From Rhodospirillaceae bacterium (lineage in GTDB: Bacteria > Pseudomonadota > Alphaproteobacteria > Bin65): DNA of 64,000 nucleotides. The notes beneath the pieces were generated by a model, which was given only the letters and a program-made list of their open reading frames with translations, was not told the origin of the DNA and ran no database searches. The translations under genes were made by a program, and so were the position numbers. Below are positions 1-7,824 of this stretch, in pieces (position 1 is the stretch's first letter; every line of letters starts with the position of its first letter). The stretch is from contig WTGH01000029.1 in NCBI GenBank assembly GCA_011523655.1, positions 1-64,000 on the forward strand. Reading direction: 5' to 3'.

Positions 1-145
1 GGATGCCGGTGAACTGGAAGAAGGCGATGGTGCCGAAATCGCCGATGGCGCAGCCCAGGAGGCACCAGGCCGTGTTCTTCGACGCCCTGTTCCAGGTGTG
101 GCGGCAGCGCCAGTCTATCGCCAGGTTTTCCGCAATCGCAGCCAT
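1..145 (-). CDS. DUF4396-like membrane protein, N-terminal fragment
   Basis: Only the first 48 codons lie in the window; the gene runs off the left edge. ATG at 145-143. The visible part contains NTAWCLLGCAIGDFGT, a small-residue, Cys- and Gly-rich membrane stretch like those of DUF4396 proteins, which I recall being found beside copper-responsive MerR regulators. It is divergent from the CueR-like gene at 217 and lies directly downstream of the promoter at 176-206, so it is very likely the copper-induced target. The family assignment rests on a short fragment and is moderate. Confidence 0.55.
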   Translation of the reverse strand, partial: MAAIAENLAIDWRCRHTWNRASKNTAWCLLGCAIGDFGTIAFFQFTGI

Positions 146-175
146 GTGCGCCCCGCTTGCCTTGCTCTCCGAGGC

Positions 176-206
176 AACCTAGTGTTTCCAGTTACTGGAA
201 GGTCAA
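176..206 (-). promoter_or_regulatory. CueR/MerR-type promoter and operator
   Basis: Read on the minus strand: a -35 TTGACC (206-201), a 19-bp spacer (200-182) and a -10 TAGGTT (181-176). The spacer holds the perfect dyad TTCCAG-TTA-CTGGAA (186-200). An overlong 19-bp spacer with the dyad between the boxes is the signature of promoters that MerR-family metal regulators activate by DNA distortion. It points left, into the DUF4396-like gene, and ends 10 bp before the regulator start at 217, so regulator and target share the control region. Confidence 0.85.
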
Positions 207-216
207 GAGGTCCGCG

Positions 217-648
217 ATGAACATTTCCGCTGTGGCCGAAGCCGCCGGGCTGCCGGTCAAAACGGTGCGCTACTATTCGGACATCGGCCTAGTCCCGGCG
301 CCGGGCCGCTCGTCGGCCGGATACCGCAGCTACGACGACAGCGCGGTGCGCAAGCTGGTCTTCGTCCGCCGGGCGCGGGAGTTCGGCTTCTCGGTCGGGG
401 AGTGCCGGGAACTGCTCGGCCTGTACGAGGACCGGCACCGTTCGAGCGCCGACGTCAAGCGGATCGCGGCCCGGCGGCTGGAAGAGATCGCCGAAAAGCA
501 GCGCGAGCTGCAGTCCCTGCACGACGAGCTCGCCCACCTGGTCGAAGCCTGCCGCGGCGACCACAGGCCCGACTGCCCGATCATCGACGGCCTGGAAGCC
601 CGCCGCCCGGCCGCGCCGGCACGCGCCCCGATCGATCGGCCCGGGTAG
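217..648 (+). CDS. cueR: CueR/HmrR-like Cu(I)-responsive MerR-family regulator
   Basis: 143 aa. An N-terminal winged helix (ISAVAEAAGLPVKTVRYY, residues 3-20) is followed by the MerR core and a dimerisation helix at about 75-110. The metal loop has Cys112 and Cys120 followed by PII, the same spacing and numbering as the two Cu(I) ligands of E. coli CueR. I chose ATG 217 because it starts at the family's usual N-terminus; a frame open from 157 would add 20 unrelated residues and run through the operator. It probably activates the divergent promoter at 176-206. Silver or gold response is possible, as in CueR. Confidence 0.88.
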   Translation: MNISAVAEAAGLPVKTVRYYSDIGLVPAPGRSSAGYRSYDDSAVRKLVFVRRAREFGFSVGECRELLGLYEDRHRSSADVKRIAARRLEEIAEKQRELQSLHDELAHLVEACRGDHRPDCPIIDGLEARRPAAPARAPIDRPG

Positions 649-682
649 GTCGACCCGGTTCCGGCCGACGGGAGCAGAGCTC

Positions 683-1135
683 ATGGGCTTCGAACTTCGC
701 TTCGCTGCCGCCGGGGAGGCGAGCGAGGTTGCGGCGCTGGTGGACCGCGCCTACGCCGGCTACATCGAACGGATGGGCCGCATGCCGGGCCCGATGCTGG
801 ACGACTATGCCGCGCTGATTGCCGACGGGCTGGTGCGCGTTATCTGCCGCGACGGGCGAATCCGCGGCGTCCTGGTGCTGATCGAGAAGGACGACCACCT
901 GCTGCTCGACAACGTCGCCGTCGATCCGGACGCCCAGGGTTTCGGAATCGGGCGGCGGCTGGTGGCGGCGGCGGAAGCCACCGCGCGGCGCCTGGGATAC
1001 GCGACCGTGCGGCTCTACACCCACGAGACGATGGTCGAAAACGTCGCCCTGTACGAACATCTCGGATTTTCGATTACCCACAGGATGAAAGAACGCGGGT
1101 ACGACCGGATCTATATGGCAAAAGCGGTCGATTGA
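683..1135 (+). CDS. GNAT family N-acetyltransferase
   Basis: 150 aa, a complete single GNAT domain. The acetyl-CoA pyrophosphate loop is seen as QGFGIG (residues 85-90) after the VDP strand, and the C-terminus has the common NVALYEHLGF motif. The substrate cannot be told from sequence. The upstream gene is the CueR-like regulator on the same strand, 34 bp away. A short stretch of this gene (around residues 20-45) reappears as a diverged copy inside the remnant at 1286-1459. Confidence 0.85.
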   Translation: MGFELRFAAAGEASEVAALVDRAYAGYIERMGRMPGPMLDDYAALIADGLVRVICRDGRIRGVLVLIEKDDHLLLDNVAVDPDAQGFGIGRRLVAAAEATARRLGYATVRLYTHETMVENVALYEHLGFSITHRMKERGYDRIYMAKAVD

Positions 1136-1285
1136 TCGGCGGGGCCGGATGGCGGCACACCGTCGCCCGGCCTTGGGGTTTCAGCCGAAACCCGGCGTCG
1201 AATTTGCAACCGCCTTAACGGCAAAATCAGGCTATTTCAAAATCCAATCTTCAATATGCTTGATGCACGTCGACACCGACCGGAC

Positions 1286-1459
1286 ATGAACCGCCGCGCC
1301 GCATCCCTTTTCCTCTTGCTTCTGCTGACCGCGCTCGCCGCCGGGTTGGCGACATGGGGGCTGGTCCGGCGCGGCGTGCCGGTTGACCGGGCTTATGCCG
1401 GTTCCATCGAACGGATCGGCCGGAAGCCCGGCCCGATGCTCGACGAGCACGCGCGCTGA
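1286..1459 (+). pseudogene. Chimeric gene remnant: DUF2927-type N-terminus joined to a GNAT fragment
   Basis: A 57-codon frame. Residues 1-30 (MNRRAASLFLLLLLTALAAG and onward) closely match the N-terminal signal/anchor of the DUF2927 protein at 2865. Residues 33-57 (VDRAYAGSIERIGRKPGPML) match residues 20-44 of the GNAT protein at 683. DNA similarity to both neighbours is visible but diverged, so the duplication is not recent. It ends in TGA at 1457. It is probably debris from recombination between the flanking genes, although a short membrane peptide could still be made. Confidence 0.7.
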
Positions 1460-1522
1460 TCGGAAACGGGGCGAATTGCAAATCCGTGCCTTTTTCAGGC
1501 ATATTCCGACAATTCTATGCAA

Positions 1523-1536
1523 TTTCAAATTTGAAA
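1523..1536. repeat. 14-bp perfect palindrome upstream of the ATPase gene
   Basis: TTTCAAATTTGAAA is a perfect palindrome 36 bp before the ATG at 1573, in a strikingly AT-rich 80-bp leader. It could be an operator or simply AT-rich leader sequence. No downstream promoter box is clear enough to call. Confidence 0.4.
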
Positions 1537-1572
1537 CTTGAATTAGGATAGTTTTTACGCGATATTCTGGCG

Positions 1573-2754
1573 ATGGTTCCCCGCGACCTTGCGCCCATCC
1601 TGAAGAAGGCGGCTCAGAGCTGGCCTTCGATCACGCTCACCGGTCCGCGCCAAAGCGGAAAGACGACGCTCTGTCGGAACCTGTTTTCGCATCTGCCGTA
1701 CAGATCGCTGGAAGACCCGGACGTGCGGGCCTTTGCAACGGAAGACCCGCGTTCCTTCCTGGGGCAGCTTTCCGGCGGCGCGGTCATTGACGAGGTTCAG
1801 CGGGTTCCGGAGCTTTGCTCCTATCTACAGGGCATTATCGATACGGATCCCGCGCCGGGCCGCTGGATACTGACGGGTTCGCAAAATCTCGCCCTTCTCG
1901 AAAAGGTCGGCCAGTCGCTCGCCGGACGATCGGCAATCTACAATCTGCTGCCGTTGAGCCATCGCGAAATCCTGCGTTTCCCGCGGCGCCCCAGAACCCT
2001 GGACGCGGCCCTGTTCGCGGGCGGTTATCCGGCGATTTTCGATCGCGGCCTGGAGCCGTCGGACTGGCTGCGATCCTATGTTGCCACCTATGTCGAACGG
2101 GATGTCCGGACGATCTCGAACATCGGCGACCTTGCAGCGTTCCAGCGCTTCGTCGCGCTGTGCGCCGGACGGACAGCGCAGCTGCTCAACCATTCGTCGC
2201 TGGCCGGCGACTGCGGCATATCCCAGCCGACCGCAAAGGCCTGGCTGAGTATTCTTGAGACCGGCTTTATCCTCTTCCGGCTGCCCGCCTTTCACGGCAA
2301 TCTGCGCAAGCGGCTGGTAAAGATGCCCAAGCTGCATTTTTTCGACAGCGGTCTGGTGTGCTGGCTGCTCGGAATTCATACGTCCGGTCAGTTGCAGACC
2401 CATCCGCTACGCAGCGCGATCTTCGAAAGCTGGACCGTCTCGGAAATCGTGAAGCACCGCGCCAACCGGGGGGTAACGGGCGGCCTTTCCTTCTACCGCG
2501 ACAGCAACGGCGCCGAAGCCGATCTGATCGTCGAGCATCCGTCGCATCTCACGCTCGTCGAAGCGAAAGCCTCGGCAACCCCGTCGTCGGCTCTGTTCGC
2601 CGGCGCCCGGCGGGTCCAGAATCATCTTTCCGGAGAGGGGCGTCACTGCTCTACAGTCGTTGCGTATGGCGGCGAGAGCTTCGACCGTCGCGAAGCCGGA
2701 AACCTCGTTCCGTGGCGCGAACTGCACAGTGCCGGAATTCCGGACACCGCTTGA
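1573..2754 (+). CDS. AAA+ ATPase with DUF4143 C-terminal domain
   Basis: 393 aa. Walker A GPRQSGKTT (24-32), Walker B VIDEVQ (71-76) and a sensor-1-like LTGSQN (100-105) define the AAA domain. The C-terminal half is DUF4143-like, with a winged-helix region near 210-230 and a nuclease-fold-like end (AEADLIVEH then LVEAKA). These ATPases are scattered, horizontally moving accessory genes of unclear role. The base composition and AT-rich leader differ from the neighbours, and the gene sits between the chimeric remnant and the DUF2927 gene, suggesting insertion there. The EAD...EAK arrangement resembles PD-(D/E)XK nucleases; activity is not established. Confidence 0.85.
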   Translation: MVPRDLAPILKKAAQSWPSITLTGPRQSGKTTLCRNLFSHLPYRSLEDPDVRAFATEDPRSFLGQLSGGAVIDEVQRVPELCSYLQGIIDTDPAPGRWILTGSQNLALLEKVGQSLAGRSAIYNLLPLSHREILRFPRRPRTLDAALFAGGYPAIFDRGLEPSDWLRSYVATYVERDVRTISNIGDLAAFQRFVALCAGRTAQLLNHSSLAGDCGISQPTAKAWLSILETGFILFRLPAFHGNLRKRLVKMPKLHFFDSGLVCWLLGIHTSGQLQTHPLRSAIFESWTVSEIVKHRANRGVTGGLSFYRDSNGAEADLIVEHPSHLTLVEAKASATPSSALFAGARRVQNHLSGEGRHCSTVVAYGGESFDRREAGNLVPWRELHSAGIPDTA

Positions 2755-2864
2755 GGCGCCTGCGATCTCGGGAGGAAATTCGAAGCCATTTCCTGTATTC
2801 CTTCGACCGAACGCCGGAATTTTCAAGGCGTTACCGGCCCGACCCGTCTTGCATCCCGCCGCTC

Positions 2865-3638
2865 ATGAATCGCAGAGCCGCCTTTCTGATCCTGTTGCTT
2901 CTGCTGGCCTCCGCCGGCGCCGGGCTGGCCGCCTGGGGGCTGGTCCGGCATGGCGGGGTGGCGGAGCGGGCATTCTCCGACCGGCGCATCGCCCAGCATT
3001 TCCTGACCATCGCCTTCGGCCGCGAGCACGGCGCGGAGCCGGGGCAACATCTGGCGAAATGGCGGGGCGGCATCCGCTACAGGGTGGTGCGCTGGACGGG
3101 CGGGCCGGACACAGAGCGGGCCGAGGCGGCGCTGCACCGCCAGATGCGCGACCTCGCCGGCCTCACGGGCCTGGCGATCGTCCGGACAACGCTGTTCGAC
3201 GCCAACTTCCTGATCGCGCTGACCGGCGAGGACCTGTTCGCCTGGCAGGTGCGCCGGGCGCTGGCCGCGGCCAACCGGCCCCTCGGCGGCACGATCGCCG
3301 ACGCCAACTGCGCCGGCTTCTTCGGCCAGGATGTCGAGACCGGGGCCATCGTCAACGCCCGGATCCTCATCCCGGTCGACCGGGCGGTGCGGCGCAATCT
3401 GCTGGAGCGCTGCATCGTCGAGGAAACCGCCCAGGTGCTCGGCCTGCCCAACGACGCCGACGGCGGCGTGCGCTCGGTGTTCAACGACGCCGACCGTTCG
3501 ACCGCCCTGTCCCGGCTCGACCGGCTGTTTCTCGCGCTGCTCTACGATCCGCGCCTGGAACCGGGGCTGAGCCGCGCCGAAACCGCCCGCCGCGTCCGGC
3601 AGCTCCTGCCGCCGCTGCGCCGCAGGATGGGCTATTGA
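2865..3638 (+). CDS. DUF2927 domain-containing exported or anchored protein
   Basis: 257 aa. MNRRAAFLILLLLLASAGAG is a signal peptide or membrane anchor. The rest is typical of DUF2927: CIVEETAQVLGLPND followed by an SVFND segment and LLYDPRLEPG near the C-terminus. I recall the family as a putative zinc-peptidase-like fold, but no biochemical role is known to me. The ATG is chosen because it begins the signal peptide; the frame is open much further upstream but only through the ATPase gene. A copy of its N-terminus is found in the remnant at 1286. Confidence 0.8.
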   Translation: MNRRAAFLILLLLLASAGAGLAAWGLVRHGGVAERAFSDRRIAQHFLTIAFGREHGAEPGQHLAKWRGGIRYRVVRWTGGPDTERAEAALHRQMRDLAGLTGLAIVRTTLFDANFLIALTGEDLFAWQVRRALAAANRPLGGTIADANCAGFFGQDVETGAIVNARILIPVDRAVRRNLLERCIVEETAQVLGLPNDADGGVRSVFNDADRSTALSRLDRLFLALLYDPRLEPGLSRAETARRVRQLLPPLRRRMGY

Positions 3639-3664
3639 AAGCGGCTCCTCTGCCGGGCTCGCGC

Positions 3665-3844
3665 GCCCTTCGATACGCCCCGCCCTTCGATACGCCCCGG
3701 CCGGGGGCCGGGGCTACTCAGGGTGAGGGTGAAGGGGACAAGCCTCCATCAACCCCTCATCCCGAGTAGGCGCGCCAGCGCCGTATCGAGGGGGCCGTAT
3801 CGAGGGGGCCGTATCGAGAGCCTGCCCTGAGCTTGTCGAAGGGG
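3665..3844. repeat. Dispersed mosaic palindromic repeat, copy 1
   Basis: About 180 bp between DUF2927 and gmk. It is built from short inverted modules: TTCGATACGCCCCGGCC, a G/C hairpin and CTACTCAGG, then after about 40 bp the mirror image CCCGAGTAGGCGCGCC and GTATCGAGGG. The terminal module GGCCGTATCGAGGG is reiterated three times, and it ends in CTGAGCTTGTCGAAGGGG. The same modules recur at 16824-17004, 25062-25216 and 34688-34827, always between genes. The architecture is that of REP/BIME-like elements. Confidence 0.8.
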
Positions 3845-3849
3845 CCGCC

Positions 3850-4500
3850 CTACCCGCGTCGCAGGTTCCCGACGAAGCCGTGCAGGCCGATCTGCCGCTC
3901 CCGCCTCAACCGTTCGGCTTCGAGGATCGAACGGGCCTGGCCGACGCTCGCGCCGATCTCCCGGTTTATGACGATGTAGTCGTACTCGGCCCAGTGGCTC
4001 ATTTCGTCGGAGGCCTTGGCCATGCGGGCCCGTACGGTTTCGGGGCTGTCCTGGGCGCGGCTGTGCAGCCTTCGCTCAAGCTCTCCGGTCGAGGGCGGCA
4101 GGACGAAAACGCTGACGACATCCTCCCGCTTCGCCGCCTTGAGTTGCTGGGTGCCCTGCCAGTCAATGTCGAACAGCACGTCCCGCCCGGCGGCGAGCGC
4201 CCGTTCGACCTCGGCGCGCGGTGTGCCGTAGCCGTTGCCGAACACTTCGGCATGTTCCAGCAGGTCGCCGGCCTTCGCCATCGCGTCGAAACGCGCCCGG
4301 TCGATGAAGTGGTAGTCGACGCCGTCTTCTTCGCTGGGTCGCCTTTCTCGCGTGGTGACCGAGACGGACAGGGTGAGGTTGTCGTCGCCGTCCAGCAGCG
4401 CGCGCGAGATCGTCGTTTTGCCGGCGCCGCTCGGCGACGACAGCACCAGCATCAGGCCGCGCCGCTCGATCCCACGGCCGCCGCTGCCGCTACTCGACAT
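3850..4500 (-). CDS. gmk: Guanylate kinase
   Basis: 216 aa. Phosphorylates GMP to GDP with ATP, in the cytoplasm. The P-loop is SSPSGAGKTT (21-30); the GMP-binding region has VTTRERRPSEEDGVDYHF, and DIDWQGTQQLK is the conserved central segment. The ATG at 4500 overlaps the 3' end of yicC by 11 bp, so the two are translationally coupled; yicC-gmk is a common alphaproteobacterial pair. The extra residues before LMLVLSSPSG are a short, low-complexity N-terminus (SSSGSGGRGIERR), so a slightly later start cannot be excluded. Confidence 0.95.
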   Translation of the reverse strand: MSSSGSGGRGIERRGLMLVLSSPSGAGKTTISRALLDGDDNLTLSVSVTTRERRPSEEDGVDYHFIDRARFDAMAKAGDLLEHAEVFGNGYGTPRAEVERALAAGRDVLFDIDWQGTQQLKAAKREDVVSVFVLPPSTGELERRLHSRAQDSPETVRARMAKASDEMSHWAEYDYIVINREIGASVGQARSILEAERLRRERQIGLHGFVGNLRRG

Positions 4501-5377
4501 TCTGCACCTGCTCGCGGAGCTGCTCGATGGTGGCCTTGAGGTCGAGGCCGATGCGGGTGAGCGCGATATCGGCGGCCTTGGAGCACAGGGTGTTCGCCTC
4601 CCGGTTGAGTTCCTGGCACAGGAAATCCAGCTTGCGCCCGATCGCGCCGCCCTCGTCGAGCAGGGCGCCCGCCGCCGCGATATGGCTGGCGAGCCGGTCG
4701 ATCTCCTCGCGAACATCGGCCTTGGCCGCCAGCAGCGCGGCCTCGTGGGCCAGACGCTCCTCGCCGATGCCGGCCCGCGCCTCGAGCAGGTCCGCGACCT
4801 GCTTCTCGAGGCGCTGTCGCAGCATGGCCGGCTGGGCTTCCGCCGATGCGGCGGCGGTGGCGGCCAGCCGTTCGATCCCGCCGAGATGGGCCCGCAACAG
4901 GGCGAGCAGGCGCGCGCCCTCTTCCGTCCGCGCCGCTGCCAGTCCCTCGAAGGCATCGGCAAGCGTGTCCAGTATCGCCTTTTCGCGCGCCGCCGCCGCC
5001 GCGGAGTCCTCGGCCGGCTCGACGGTCTCGGCGATGCCGCGGATCGTCAGGAGGGTGTCGAGCCGCGGCGGCGCCGGATCGACCCGCTCGCCCAGGGCGC
5101 CCTGAAGCGCCAGAACCTGTTCCAGGGCCGTTTCGTCGATCCTGAGCGCAGCCTGCCGCTCGCCCCGGTCGATCTGAAGCGACAACGACAGGGCCCCGCG
5201 CGTGAAGGCGCCCGCCGCCGCCTTGCGCGCCGCGGCATCGATCGCCTCGCAGCCCGGCGGCACGCGGCAGCGCACGTCGAGGCCCTTGCTGTTGACGCTG
5301 CGCGCTTCCCAGAACCAGGCCGTCCCGTCCAGCGCCCCTTCGGCGCGGGCATAGCCGGTCATGCTGGATACGGTCAT
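4490..5377 (-). CDS. yicC: YicC family ribonuclease-like protein
   Basis: 295 aa. Begins MTVSSMTGYARAEG, the hallmark YicC N-terminus, and ends with the DUF1732 region (GGAIGRKLDFLCQELNREAN, then TLCSKAAD). YicC proteins have been linked to small-RNA turnover and reported as endoribonucleases in E. coli; that function is taken from the family. Length is normal. It overlaps gmk downstream by 11 bp and lies 94 bp after the epimerase gene. Confidence 0.93.
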   Translation of the reverse strand: MTVSSMTGYARAEGALDGTAWFWEARSVNSKGLDVRCRVPPGCEAIDAAARKAAAGAFTRGALSLSLQIDRGERQAALRIDETALEQVLALQGALGERVDPAPPRLDTLLTIRGIAETVEPAEDSAAAAAREKAILDTLADAFEGLAAARTEEGARLLALLRAHLGGIERLAATAAASAEAQPAMLRQRLEKQVADLLEARAGIGEERLAHEAALLAAKADVREEIDRLASHIAAAGALLDEGGAIGRKLDFLCQELNREANTLCSKAADIALTRIGLDLKATIEQLREQVQNVE

Positions 5378-5471
5378 TCGGGCCTGCCTGCGGGTCTGCG
5401 CCGGTGCGCGATCGTGCCTAGTGCGGTGCCGTTCCGGTGCGGCCGGGTTGCGGATCGGCGGTTCGGGGACT

Positions 5472-6446
5472 TTAACCGCCGTCGGCGTCGCCAACAAGAA
5501 AGGGCGATCCGATGCCGATCCGGTAGGGGTCGTCCGGCGCGAAATGCAGGACCGTTTCTCCGACGACGAAGGCCTGCCCCTCGACGGTCGGAACGATACC
5601 GCCGCCGGTGCCGGCCCGGTAGTGCGCGCGGTAGGTGCTGCCGATGATGCTTTCCTGGACCCAGGCCGCGCCCGGCGCCAGGGCGCCGTCGGCCGCCAGG
5701 CAGGCGAGCTTGGCGCTGGTGCCGGTGCCGCAGGGCGAGCGGTCGTACGCCCCGCCCGGACAGAGGGTGAAGTTGCGGCTGTCCGCTGCCGGCGACACGG
5801 GCGGGCCGAAGAACTCGATGTGGTCGATCTCCGCGCCGTCCGCGCCGGTGATGCCGGCACGGGCGAGCGCCGTCTGTACCTTGAGCGCCGCGTCGGTCAG
5901 CGCCGGGATGTGCGCGGTTTCGAGCGTTACCGGCGGCTCCTTGCACAGGAAGAACCAGTTGCCGCCCCACGCCACGTCGCCGGTCACGGCCCCCAGCCCC
6001 TCGGCCTCGACCGTTACGCCGGCGTGCAAGCGATAGCTCTCGACATTCTCGACCGCGGCTGTGTTGGCGGTCTTCAGGTCGACCGTGACGACGCCGACCG
6101 GCGTTTCGAACCGGTGCGTGCCCGGCGCGATCCGGCCGAGGAAGGCGAGCGTTGCCGCCACGCCGATCGTGCCGTGGCCGCACATGCCGAGATTGCCGGC
6201 GGTGTTGAAGAAGACGACGCCGGTGGCGCAGGACGGATCGTCCGGCGGACACAGCAAAGCGCCCACCATGGCGTCGAAGCCGCGCGGCTCGGTCAGCAGC
6301 GCCCGACGCACCCAGGCGTGATCGGCCGCAAACCGCGCCGCCCGTTCGGCAAGCGTGCCGGTGCCCGGGCCGGAATCCAGGTCCGGGCCGCCGTCTATGA
6401 TCGTGCGGGTCGGCTCGCCCGCGGTGTGGGAATCGACTACGCGCAC
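5472..6446 (-). CDS. Proline-racemase family enzyme, probable 4-hydroxyproline 2-epimerase
   Basis: 324 aa starting at GTG 6446 (VRVVDSHTAGEPTR). Both catalytic cysteines are present: Cys89 in NLGMCGHGT and Cys239 in SPCGTGTSA. In this family two cysteines indicate an epimerase or racemase, whereas trans-3-hydroxyproline dehydratases replace the second. The start overlaps the DapA-like gene upstream by 10 bp. That partner resembles 1-pyrroline-4-hydroxy-2-carboxylate deaminase, so the pair would convert trans-4-hydroxy-L-proline to the cis-D form and, after a D-hydroxyproline dehydrogenase not seen here, deaminate the product. Confidence 0.85.
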   Translation of the reverse strand: MRVVDSHTAGEPTRTIIDGGPDLDSGPGTGTLAERAARFAADHAWVRRALLTEPRGFDAMVGALLCPPDDPSCATGVVFFNTAGNLGMCGHGTIGVAATLAFLGRIAPGTHRFETPVGVVTVDLKTANTAAVENVESYRLHAGVTVEAEGLGAVTGDVAWGGNWFFLCKEPPVTLETAHIPALTDAALKVQTALARAGITGADGAEIDHIEFFGPPVSPAADSRNFTLCPGGAYDRSPCGTGTSAKLACLAADGALAPGAAWVQESIIGSTYRAHYRAGTGGGIVPTVEGQAFVVGETVLHFAPDDPYRIGIGSPFLVGDADGG

Positions 6447-7396
6447 AGCCGGGCCGCGTCCGGGTCTTTCATCCAGCCGGCGTGCCAGGCCCTGAACAGG
6501 GCGAGCTGGGCCTCGGCATGGCAACGCTGGCTCTCGCTCAGCGCGTCCGTGGCGTTGAAATGCCGGTCGTAGCCGGCATGGCCCGCCACCGTCATCAGGT
6601 GCTTGTAGTACAGCACCAGGTCCGGCCCTTCGTCGAAGGAGGCGAGCACGGCCAGCGCCTCGTCGAGTTCCTGCGCCAGCCGCCGGGCGGTGGCGTCGCC
6701 GGCCGCCGCCCGTTCGCACAGCGCGACCAGTTGCAGGACCTCCCGCGGCAGCACGTTCCCGATGCCGGTGATGACCCCGGTCGCGCCGCAGCGGACATAG
6801 CCGTGATAGACGGCGGTATCGACGCCGACCAGCAGCGACAGGCCGGGATCGCGGCCGGTGATGTGCTCGGCGGCGTAGCTGAGCGCGTTGGCGCCGCCGA
6901 ATTCCTTGAAGCCGACCAGGTTCGGATGGTCCCGCCGCAGGTCGAAGAACAGGTCGGCCTTCGTCTCGAAGCCGTAATGGGGGCTGTTGTAGATCACCGC
7001 CGGCAGGTCCGGCGCGGCGGCGAGGATGCCGGCGAAATGGGCCCGCTGCGCCGCCGGCGAGGCCGCGCGCGACAGCACCCGCGGGATCGCCATCAGCCCC
7101 TGCGCACCGCAGGCCTGGGCATGGGCGGCGTGGGCCGCGGCCAGTCGGGGATTCTGCGCCCCGGTCCCGACGATCACCGGCACGCCGGCCGCGACGAGCC
7201 GCGCAACGCCGTCCCGGCGCTGGGCGTCGGTCAGCAGCGGCCAGTCGCCCATCGAGCCGCAATAGACCACCGCGCGTATGCCGGCTGCGATCAGCCGTTG
7301 CGCCGTATAGACCAGCCGGTCGAAGTCCGGCTCGCCCCGCGCCGTGCACGGCGTCATCAGCGCCGGGATGCAGCCGGTGAAGACGGAGGTGTCCAT
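6437..7396 (-). CDS. DapA-family enzyme, probable 1-pyrroline-4-hydroxy-2-carboxylate deaminase
   Basis: 319 aa, a complete DHDPS-type TIM barrel. The Schiff-base lysine is Lys164 (LVGFKEFGG) and the catalytic Tyr136 is in AVIYNSPHYG. The N-terminus has VVYCGSMGDWPLLTD instead of the usual GTTGE loop, and IPRVLSR follows; I associate this variant with hydroxyproline-operon members. Start ATG 7396 has an AAGGG ribosome-binding site; an upstream in-frame ATG adds an arginine-rich stretch that looks spurious. It overlaps the epimerase gene by 10 bp, supporting the pathway assignment. Confidence 0.82.
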   Translation of the reverse strand: MDTSVFTGCIPALMTPCTARGEPDFDRLVYTAQRLIAAGIRAVVYCGSMGDWPLLTDAQRRDGVARLVAAGVPVIVGTGAQNPRLAAAHAAHAQACGAQGLMAIPRVLSRAASPAAQRAHFAGILAAAPDLPAVIYNSPHYGFETKADLFFDLRRDHPNLVGFKEFGGANALSYAAEHITGRDPGLSLLVGVDTAVYHGYVRCGATGVITGIGNVLPREVLQLVALCERAAAGDATARRLAQELDEALAVLASFDEGPDLVLYYKHLMTVAGHAGYDRHFNATDALSESQRCHAEAQLALFRAWHAGWMKDPDAARLCA

Positions 7397-7470
7397 GGAG
7401 CTGCCCTTTCTCCGGGATGCCCTGCCGTGCAACATCGCAGGAACTGCCGGAATGCAAGCCCGGTCCGGCG

Positions 7471-7779
7471 CTACCGATCGAGCACGGTTTCGAAGCCCTC
7501 GAACTCGGGATGGCCGAGATAGAGGTCGCGGCGTTCCCCGGCCCCGGCATGGGCCTTGCGAAAGGCCTCGGACCGGGTCCAGGCCTCGAAGGCGTCGCGG
7601 TCGGTCCAGATCGAGTGCGAGGCGTAGAGCGTATGGTCGTCGGCCTCCGGGCCGCGCAGGAGACGGAATTCCAGGAAGCCCGGCACGCCGTCGAGATGGG
7701 TGTCGCGTTCCGCCCAGACCCGCTCGAAATCCGCCTCGCGTCCTTGCACGATGCGGAACCGGTTCATTGCAACGAACAT
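7471..7779 (-). CDS. Antibiotic-biosynthesis-monooxygenase-fold protein, IsdG-like
   Basis: 102 aa, a single ABM (dimeric ferredoxin-like) domain. Asn6, Trp67 and His77 fall at the positions of the Asn/Trp/His catalytic triad of IsdG/IsdI/MhuD haem-degrading enzymes, in MNRFRI, EAWTRSEAF and RKAH. This makes haem degradation possible, but nothing nearby concerns iron or haem uptake, and many ABM proteins act on other substrates. It lies 45 bp after the PaaK-like gene and 74 bp before the DapA-like gene on the same strand. Confidence 0.75.
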   Translation of the reverse strand: MFVAMNRFRIVQGREADFERVWAERDTHLDGVPGFLEFRLLRGPEADDHTLYASHSIWTDRDAFEAWTRSEAFRKAHAGAGERRDLYLGHPEFEGFETVLDR

Positions 7780-7824
7780 GCGCCCTTCTTTCTCTGCCGG
7801 CCGCCGGTCGGCGGGAGTTTCGGC

